A DNA stretch of 64,000 nt from Chelydra serpentina (taxonomy: Eukaryota; Chordata; Testudines; Chelydridae), in the NCBI GenBank assembly GCA_037349315.1, contig JBAIAC010000023.1, positions 40,287,501 to 40,351,500 of the forward strand, in the 5' to 3' direction. Every line of letters starts with the position of its first letter. Within the stretch, counting starts at the first letter, position 1. Both the position numbers and the translations under genes were made by a program. Below are positions 58,101 to 64,000 of the stretch, one piece after another. Under the pieces are notes generated by a model, which saw nothing but the letters and a program-made list of their open reading frames with translations, was not told the origin of the DNA and ran no database searches.

Positions 58101-59693
58101 CCACAACACACAAGGGCTGAAAGCCACTGCTAACTCCAGGTGTCTGACTGCCCCACAAGGAGTCCAATTCACTCAGGCCCCATCTACAGCAGTATCAGTC
58201 GCTAACCTGCCTGGGGCACTGAGAACACAGACTGGTTCTGTATAGGTAGATCGGACCAAACTGTGTTCTATCCACAGGCCCTGAATCTGTCAGGGTGCAG
58301 GAGGGGAAGCGAGCTGCTATGCATGCATACGAGCCACATTTAGAAGTATGGCAAAGAAACGGAGTTGGGGAGCAGAGGGCTGGCAGCCTGCGGGCTCCGC
58401 TGACCGAGCCCGTAAGAACAAAGGCAACTGGGAAGGGGAAGAGCAGAGCAGACAGATGCAGCTGCAATAAATACTGGAGAGGGATGAGACTTGGACAAGC
58501 TCTGTGCAGTGCAGGTGCCCAGCAAGCCACTAGAGGGAGAATTGCAAACTGTTCGGCAACGACCAAAAAAAGGCCAACTGTTTGTGTGTCTGAGCCGGCA
58601 GAGAGGCCCTCATTCCCCGCATGCACAAAGGATTCAACCCCAGTGACATGGGTGCCTTTTTCAGACACACTCATGGCAGGGATAATGCGTGTCGCCTGTC
58701 CTGGACACCCAACTGGCTGCTTTCATATTTCCCTAACCTTACTGCTCCTCATCCTTCTTCCCCACCTGTCCTACCACCACCACTGCCGTTTTTGTTGCCC
58801 CTTGTCTGACAGTAGATGGTAAGCTCCTTCAGGCAGGGACTGTGTGTAATTTATCTGCACTGAGAGGCATCAGCTCTCATCCGGCGCAGGTCGCCAGTGC
58901 TTGATGGTGGCTTCCATTTGGGGATCGTTCAGTAGCCCCGGGAAATGAGCTGTTGGATTTCAGTTTCGTTTCTAGTAGGCAGGTACCCACATCCCAACTA
59001 GCATCATCTGTAGCCTCAGCAGAGAGGGCAAGGGCTCAATGGGCCATGGAGACTGAACTCCCCTCGTGTCCCAAGATGGGGTCCCCTCCAGGGCAAGGGG
59101 GAAAGCATGTGCCTGGTGAGGGATGGAGAGAGAAGCTTGCCTGTAGCTGCCCAGACAGTAACTTCAGTCTTCATGACAGTCAGATCCAATCCTCTTCTCA
59201 AGCACTTCAAACCCTCTATTACAGTCATCTGTGGTGGAACTTGGAAAGCTGACTCTGCTGTCGGGGCACACTGGTTACCCTAGGCAGGCCCAGAGCAGCG
59301 ATCCAAGCAGCAGCTACGCTAGGAAGCAGTTACAAAAAGGCTTGAGACACGTTCTTAACGATTGTATCCCCAGGACTGTTTCCTAGTGGGTGTGGGGGAC
59401 GCAGGACAGACTTGCTCGAGGGTTCAGGACTCGGATGGGAAGTGGTACCCTCAGCCCAGACACTCAGGAGCTCAGCATGGCTTCAGCTCTTACACAGTTA
59501 GTGCCTCTTCGGTACAAAGCACAGCTGTCCCACTGCTCTACCTGTACAATGGGAATGGTGATTTTCAGAGCTGGTTGTGTAGTCTGATGTAGAGACAGAC
59601 AGACAGCCAAGTGGCCTGCTTACCCAGGACACCACCCGGCCATTGAAACAGGGAAGCTTGGCATTATCATCCGAGATTTCTTCCTTCACGACC
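45702..59693 (-). CDS. DVL3: Segment polarity protein dishevelled homolog DVL-3, partial (first coding exon outside window)
   Basis: Join of 59624-59693, 55574-55695, 54748-54854, 53817-53952, 53417-53510, 52725-52794, 51819-51958, 51576-51652, 50885-50952, 50134-50283, 48460-48591, 47952-48119, 47058-47270 and 45702-46120. This gives 1966 nt including the stop, and all phases agree. Dishevelled relays Frizzled signals to the canonical Wnt and planar-polarity branches in the cytoplasm and at the membrane. Visible in order: the end of the DIX polymerisation domain (exons 2-3), a Ser/acidic stretch with a polybasic [11 protein letters not shown] (exons 5-6), the PDZ domain with its carboxylate loop FLGISIVG (exons 7-10), the DEP domain (exons 12-13) and a Ser/Pro-rich tail ending SEFFVDVM. 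About 54 N-terminal residues lie past 64000. DVL3 rather than DVL1 or DVL2 is supported by recalled DVL3-specific stretches and by the AP2M1 neighbour. Confidence 0.97.
46275..46757 (+). repeat. Dispersed element, copy A (LINE/SINE 3' region)
   Basis: It shares with 56548-57010 the blocks GCAGCCAAAGCAGGG, CTGGACTTTCCCTGCCCTGT, TGCCATTTGCTGCCATCACG, GTAAGATCTTCAGGGCCAGG and GGCACTACCATAATAAA in the same order. The AAT-rich end and CCTAG..GGCACTAC tail resemble 3' ends of old reptilian LINE/SINE families. Confidence 0.7.
47058..47270 (-). CDS. DVL3: DVL3 exon 14: Pro/Tyr-rich tail
   Basis: 213 bp. The acceptor CTCTCCAG precedes 47270 and the donor GTAAAT follows 47058. It encodes [20 protein letters not shown] and [20 protein letters not shown], then [20 protein letters not shown] and [11 protein letters not shown]. 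Confidence 0.96.
47952..48119 (-). CDS. DVL3: DVL3 exon 13: DEP domain, second part
   Basis: 168 bp. The acceptor CATGGCAG precedes 48119 and the donor GTACGA follows 47952. It encodes [20 protein letters not shown] and [20 protein letters not shown], then [16 protein letters not shown]. The basic face of DEP contacts Frizzled and membrane lipid (family knowledge). Read-through of the donor would add six codons and a stop. Confidence 0.96.
48460..48591 (-). CDS. DVL3: DVL3 exon 12: DEP domain, first part
   Basis: 132 bp. The acceptor CCTCACAG precedes 48591 and the donor GTAAGA follows 48460. It encodes [20 protein letters not shown] and [20 protein letters not shown], then NAFI. Thr in DMATIV is Ala in human as recalled. 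Confidence 0.96.
49562..49740 (+). mobile_element. CR1 LINE 3'-end fragment
   Basis: It carries the conserved CR1 3' order: GCTGCCAAGGGAGGTTTTGG, CGGAGGTTTTTAAGACCAGG, GTCAGGGATGGTCTAGG and AAGGTTCCTTCCAACCCTGT. Oriented on the plus strand, opposite to the gene. Confidence 0.88.
50134..50283 (-). CDS. DVL3: DVL3 exon 11: PDZ-DEP linker
   Basis: 150 bp. The acceptor GCTCTAG precedes 50283 and the donor GTAAGT follows 50134. It encodes [20 protein letters not shown] and [20 protein letters not shown], then [10 protein letters not shown]. The linker is rich in Ser and Thr. Confidence 0.96.
50885..50952 (-). CDS. DVL3: DVL3 exon 10: end of PDZ domain
   Basis: 68 bp. The acceptor CTGCTGCAG precedes 50952 and the donor GTAAGT follows 50885. 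It encodes [20 protein letters not shown] and PR plus one base of Ser. Confidence 0.96.
51576..51652 (-). CDS. DVL3: DVL3 exon 9: PDZ domain
   Basis: 77 bp. The acceptor TTTGCAG precedes 51652 and the donor GTAGGT follows 51576. It encodes [20 protein letters not shown] and IVHKP. Asp in VNDINF is Glu in human as recalled, a conservative change. Confidence 0.96.
51819..51958 (-). CDS. DVL3: DVL3 exon 8: PDZ core
   Basis: 140 bp. The acceptor CCCTGCAG precedes 51958 and the donor GTACTG follows 51819. It encodes [20 protein letters not shown] and [20 protein letters not shown], then PGDMLLQ. It includes the ligand-binding loop FLGISIVG. Confidence 0.97.
52725..52794 (-). CDS. DVL3: DVL3 exon 7: start of PDZ domain
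   Basis: 70 bp. The acceptor GTTGCAG precedes 52794 and the donor GTGAGT follows 52725. It encodes [20 protein letters not shown] and LNM, the first PDZ strand. Confidence 0.96.
52961..53104. mobile_element. hAT-type MITE, 144 bp
   Basis: The termini CACTGTTCCCTCTAA and TTAGAGGGAACATTG are inverted repeats (14 of 15). A perfect 8-bp duplication, CCTCTGAC, is on both sides. The interior has alternating purine-pyrimidine GCGTGTGCGCACGCACAC. Confidence 0.94.
53417..53510 (-). CDS. DVL3: DVL3 exon 6: polybasic region
   Basis: 94 bp. The acceptor TTGCCGGCAG precedes 53510 and the donor GTACAT (weak) follows 53417. It encodes [20 protein letters not shown] and [12 protein letters not shown]. The basic cluster is the conserved pre-PDZ region. 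Confidence 0.96.
53817..53952 (-). CDS. DVL3: DVL3 exon 5: Ser-rich linker
   Basis: 136 bp. The acceptor CTCCCCAG precedes 53952 and the donor GTAGGA follows 53817. It encodes [20 protein letters not shown] and [20 protein letters not shown], then DDSTS. Rich in Ser, Thr and acidic residues, a likely CK1/CK2 target zone (family knowledge). Confidence 0.96.
54748..54854 (-). CDS. DVL3: DVL3 exon 4: acidic/Ser linker
   Basis: 107 bp. The acceptor CTCTGCAG precedes 54854 and the donor GTGAGC follows 54748. It encodes [20 protein letters not shown] and [16 protein letters not shown]. The exon is short with split codons at both ends; the phases fix the boundaries. Confidence 0.95.
55574..55695 (-). 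CDS. DVL3: DVL3 exon 3: end of DIX and following linker
   Basis: 122 bp. The acceptor CTCTCCAG precedes 55695 and the donor GTAAGT follows 55574. It encodes [20 protein letters not shown] and [20 protein letters not shown]. The SDGGSV stretch differs from human (PDPAPF recalled). Confidence 0.96.
55696..59623 (-). other. DVL3: DVL3 intron 2
   Basis: 3.9 kb. Holds the repeat copy at 56548-57010 and a related short tail near 58810-58860 (GTAAGCTCCTTCAGGCAGGG). No exon candidate is seen. Confidence 0.7.
56548..57010 (+). repeat. Dispersed element, copy B
   Basis: Same order of blocks as 46275-46757, with GCAGCCAAAGCAGGGACC, CTGGACTTTCTCTGCCCTGT, TGCCGTTTGCGGCCATCACT, ACAATCTTCAGGGCAGGGAC and GTTTGTACAGTGCCTAGCAC. 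It ends in an AATAATACAAACAATAAAT tail. Confidence 0.7.
59624..59693 (-). CDS. DVL3: DVL3 exon 2: DIX domain
   Basis: 70 bp. The acceptor TTCCACAG precedes 59693 and the donor GTAAGC follows 59624. It encodes [20 protein letters not shown] plus VSW, the second half of the DIX fold. The first base completes a Gly codon begun in exon 1, outside the window. Confidence 0.96.
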
Positions 59694-62600
59694 CTGTGGA
59701 AAAAAAGAGATGGGACAGGTTAGCAACAAGGCTCAAAGCCTATGGCTAAGGGTCACAGAAGGCAGCCTCTGGGTTGAGCCATCAGATCAGACATCAGTTT
59801 GGTCATGGGGCAGGAGGAGAGGAGAGGGGAGGGGACAAGGAACTTCTGCTGTTCGCAGAGGCACCCACGCTGGGCTGCAGTGTCATTTCTGATCCCCATG
59901 GCGTTGGCAGCAGAAGGCCTCACTGCAGCTTCAGAAAAATGGCCAATTGCAGGTTTGATGGGATGGGAAAGCCCTGGAGGCAGCATGGACCCCAAGCTGC
60001 TCAGCTATCTCAACAGAGCCCAGAGAACAGGAGGAGCAGGGGGATGCCTGGAGAAACCAACGGGGGGAAGTAACCAGGGCGCATAACAATCGATAAGTAA
60101 AATCATTTGAAATTTTGATTTTTAAAATTTAAATTAAATGCACTTAAAAAAAAACTTTTAACATTAAATTTGAAAGTATGACCAGCTATGTTAAGGCTTT
60201 ACATCACTATGATCAATGACAATCATTTAAAATAAATAAAAAAATAACACGCTGCCAGGAGCCCTCCTCACATTTTAAAGAGCTAAAGGGTGCTGGTTTT
60301 TTGAATTGCATACAGACTCAGGGGAAAACATCTTTCTCTTCTGAGCTCCACTCAAGCTTTTTAAAGATGTCACAATGCCATGTACATGCCATGCATTAAG
60401 TATCCGTGTCATTTACAGTATTTGCAATGGAGCCAATGCTGCGATCTTCATTTTTCAAAATGCCAGTACTTCCCGTTTCCGTTGTACAGAAAAGCCTTTG
60501 CGTCCATTAACCAATCCTGCCTCAGCGCCTCAGCGTGGTGCAGCGGTGAACCCCCTGGCCGTCTGACAGCTATGGTAGCGGGGCGTATGCCCTGGTAGGT
60601 TTTACCATGTTACAAAGGTGTCGGACTATCCAATCCAGGGAGGAGGGTTGCTCTCTCAGAGGAAAGAGCGCTTTTCCTTCTCCTTAGAGGTTGAAGGCTA
60701 GCTAAGCTTGAGGAGGTTAAAATTACCTTCATTTAACAAATCAGTTGTAAATGCAAAACATGTTTTGATAACCTTACTTATTTTCTTTATGTATCCAGCA
60801 CATTTACGGTGATTTTCTTCAGCTAATAAAAACAATTTTAAAATGCTGGTTTAATTGCATTCCAGTCTTCATCCAAATGTAGCTTGACACAAATCACACC
60901 AAAAAAGTTAATCTAGTAAATAAGAAATGTATCATTTACCATTTTATAACATCATTAAAAATGTAAAAATTTAGATTCTGAATATTAAGTTACATCATTG
61001 CTTAAATAAATGCATATGTGCATGTGTGTATTATACATATACATAATTTAGTAAAAAAGGCTATATTTCATTGCAAATCAACGTTTTAACAGCTACCAAC
61101 CAATGAGAATGAACCTTTCTTTAGTAAAAGAACTAAAAAGTATAAATGCAAAACAGGATTGAACTTGAGTCAGGGTTTCCAGTTTGCTTATTTAAATCAT
61201 GATTCAGATTGGTGATTTAAATCACTCCACTCTGGAAGGAACTATTACAGCAAAGCAGGAAGGCACACAACAAGGGCCACACCAGCCCCGCCCCAGGGGT
61301 CTAAGGGCTGCCCCTAACTTACAGAAAATAAAACTGGATGCAGCTGTCTTCCCTGGACCGTGACCCATCATCCCAGCATGCAATGCAACCTGGCCTCTTA
61401 GATCAAGGCAGAGCACGCTGGGACATGGGAGCATAGGTGCAATGATAGCTGCCGAAATGAGGGCAGCAAACTGCATTAAAGCATCAACCAATGGCAAATG
61501 GACAATGCTACGTGTCAAAATGTGGGGAACAGGCTTTGCCTTACCCTGGCAGCAATATGAGCTGCTCCATTCAGTGCCAGAGGCTCACATTAAGGGACTC
61601 ACCGAATGAAACCAAACAGATTTCAAGATCACCACTGGCTGTCAACACGCAATTGTCATGATCTCTTCCCAAGGCTGAGAAACAGTGGTTCCGAAGGGGT
61701 TTGGGGGGAAGAGAAGAGATGCAGCGTCTCAATTCCACGACAGCCCAGAAGGCAATATCCCTCCGGTCGGTACAAGGGAAGGTACATCCGCAGACCAGGA
61801 GGGCAAGAACACTTAGCACTTTAGAGCAGATTAATCCTTCCTCCTCTAAGGTGCAGCCAGACCAAGGCAGCAGCAAACCCAGGATTAAAACTCTGCCAGC
61901 CTCGTGCTCCTTCCTAGTCCGTGCAGTCTTCCACTGGCACTATCAGCCTGGCTCTGCTCCATAGAGCAAGTGTGAAATGCTGGCACATTGCTGAGGAGAC
62001 ACCAGTCTCTTTCAGCACCCAGGCCAGTCCGTCTCACTTGCTGGAAGGCTCCCCCAACACCCCCCCCTTGCCTGGCAGCACTAACATCCACTCAGATGGA
62101 CACAGGCAGCCTGGACTCCATCCAGTTCCTAGAGAGAGCTCCAGGCAGAGCCAGTTTCTAGTACTGTCTGCAGCTTCCTTAGGGGCACAGAGCCCCAAGT
62201 GCAGGCAAAGGGGGCAGTGCTACCCACGGGCAGGGACAAAGGGACCAACAGCCCGGAAGGGATTGAAGAGCCCCACAAACTGTGCTGGCTTTGGACGGCA
62301 GAGAGTGGTGATAGGGGAGACCCCACAATTTCAGATGGCATGTCCCACCAGAGATCTGCTCCCCACGTCCCCACAGAGAAACGGAAGGAACACAGTTGAT
62401 CCTGGAAGGGAACAGGCCTTTCAGGATTCACACTGGTGCTGGGAGCAGATTTCGTCCCCATAATACATGGACAAGCTCCTTGCAATCTACCCCTCTAACT
62501 TCCCTCCATAACCTGTTCCTAGCATGCATGTTGCATTATTTATCATGTATTTACCCCCAGGATTCCAGCGTGCAATGAAATACATATTTAGAATCCCCAG

Positions 62601-64000
62601 AGGAAAGCCTGATAGCAGTGAGCTAGTCAGACCCATGCTGAGCAAGACCACTCCTCCCTCCCGCCCCCCCAGTTCTGCCGACGCCTGTCAATCCTGTCTG
62701 CACAGCTCCCCATGCTATTCTAGCCCTAGGCTCTCCACTCCATAGATCTGCTGATGCCTCTCAATCCTGAGTTATGGTCCTCCTCCCCTCTACACCTCAC
62801 ACTACCCCAGATCAGTCACACCTGAGCTGGGCAGCCCCCCATGAGAGCTGTGCGTAATGCCACATCTGTTCTCGATAGGTTGCACAGGACAATCCTGGAG
62901 GAAGCCATGGAGAGGAACAGAGCCACAGACCTCCTGGGGAAGACTCCTCAGCTAGTGGGGGTCATACCCCAGGGTTCCCCAAGCACCGGATGAGACTGAA
63001 AGGGGTTTTTCATTCTCAACTTTAAGAACCCTTCTACCCAGTGGCAGCCCTGTGGCGCCCACAGCAGGCTGCCTGGCCAAGGCTGATCCCAGGAGAACTA
63101 CCCCGGGTTTGCTGTGCACAAGGCAGGCTGGCCTCACACCTGCAAGGGTTTAACAGTCCCACTAGGTTTGGGTAGCTCTGGAGCACGCTGAGAAATGATC
63201 TCCTTTCCCATCCAATGTGAACTCCTAGCTACTAGTGGGCAGCCATTGACTGCTGGGCTCGGTAAACTGCTCCAGATGGGATCTGTATTCTTCACAGCCC
63301 GTCCCTCCATATCATCCCCGAGCAGCGACCTACGCGGTGTGTGGTCAGTGCGTGGCAGCACACACCCAGGTGTGAGAGGACTGAAGATACCTTGGGCCTC
63401 AGTAACGATGCCCCTCCCCCGACTGCACGTGGCCTTCCGTGTGCTACGACAGCGCATTGCATTGCCTTCTGCAGCAACGTGCCACGCACAAACTGCACAC
63501 ACTGCCTCAACCCGACCCCTGGGCACTCGGAGCGCAGCGGCCGTGGGCAGAGCAGCACCCCACACGCAAACTACACCCAGGGCCTGGGCCGGGATCCTCA
63601 CACTGCCTCACTCCTCTGGGCTGCATTTTCCAACAAAGGGACCTGCGGGAAGGAGGAGCGGTCCAGGGAGGCAGGGTGAGTGGGCGGATGATTCAGGCTC
63701 CGTCCCCCAGTGACATGGAGGCGGATTGTACATGGAGCCAGGCTGGGGGAGGGGGGACACTTCCACGGCCGGCCGCAGGAGCCAGGGTTGGGCTTGCTGG
63801 GTATTCGGGAAACAGTTGTCTGCTGAGGCGCTGACACAAGCAGCACATCTGCTCCCATGCCGGTGGGGGAGGGGCAGAGGCAGCCTGTGAGGAGAGAGGG
63901 AGGCGAGGAAGCCAGCTCAGGCCCTCATCAGACCCCTACCCTCCTGCAGCCTTCTCCCTCCAGCGGAGCCAACTGCTCCTCCCCAACACCACCCTCCAGG
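59694..64000 (-). other. DVL3: DVL3 intron 1, 3' portion
   Basis: Runs past the right edge. It holds an AT-rich hAT element at 60075-61234 and GC-richer unique sequence towards 64000. I looked for DVL exon 1 (DIX start) and did not find it. Confidence 0.75.
60075..61234. mobile_element. AT-rich hAT-type element, 1160 bp
   Basis: A sharp AT-rich block bounded by CAGGGCGCATAAC on the left and GATTTAAATCACTCCACTCTG on the right. The flanks GAAGTAAC and GAAGGAAC match at 7 of 8. The ends are diverged, but the GATTTAAATCA motif near the right terminus is typical of a known vertebrate family. No transposase frame is readable. Confidence 0.7.

Noticed and set aside
62000..64000. Possible DVL3 first coding exon (DIX start)
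   Set aside because: No reading of the MGETKIIYHL type or matching donor phase was found, so exon 1 is placed outside the window.

Overview
This is vertebrate nuclear DNA, almost certainly from a turtle. Both protein genes are spliced into short exons with consensus GT/AG junctions, and the introns are full of CR1 LINE fragments, MIR copies and many short hAT-type DNA transposons of kinds I associate with turtle genomes. The turtle assignment is an inference from these repeats. The proteins show only that it is a vertebrate.

Two genes lie on the minus strand. The right part (45.6-64 kb) holds the 3' portion of DVL3 (Dishevelled-3, Wnt signalling), coding exons 2-15. The first coding exon, with the N-terminal part of the DIX domain, lies beyond the right edge. 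The left part (about 0.65-41.3 kb) holds all of AP2M1 (mu2 subunit of the AP-2 clathrin adaptor): a non-coding exon 1 in a CpG island at 41.2 kb and ten coding exons between 24.2 kb and 1.65 kb. The DVL3-AP2M1 head-to-tail order matches what I recall of human 3q27. Every intron phase was checked by joining codons across junctions. AP2M1 gives 433 codons plus stop, and the DVL3 exons present give about 654 codons plus stop.

Layout: 1-650, downstream flank; 0.65-24.3 kb, AP2M1 exons 11 to 2; 24.3-41.2 kb, AP2M1 intron 1, the main repeat-bearing stretch (CR1, several hAT elements, a 784-bp LTR-like unit, and a fold-back element with perfect 55-bp arms); 40.5-40.9 kb, a C-rich minisatellite that makes the start of intron 1 G-rich in the RNA; 40.8-41.7 kb, CpG island with YY1, NRF1 and ZNF143-type motifs; 41.7-45.6 kb, flank between the genes, possibly including distal DVL3 3'UTR; 45.6-59.7 kb, DVL3 exons; 59.7-64 kb, DVL3 intron 1.

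I see no bacterial-type system, CRISPR array, tRNA or rRNA, and no third protein gene. Nothing here looks like a new biological system. The points most worth checking are the AP2M1 promoter and leader (ZNF143 cluster, G-rich minisatellite, overlapping upstream ORF), the absence of an upstream acceptor for a two-residue AP2M1 isoform, and a set of DNA transposons with readable target-site duplications.
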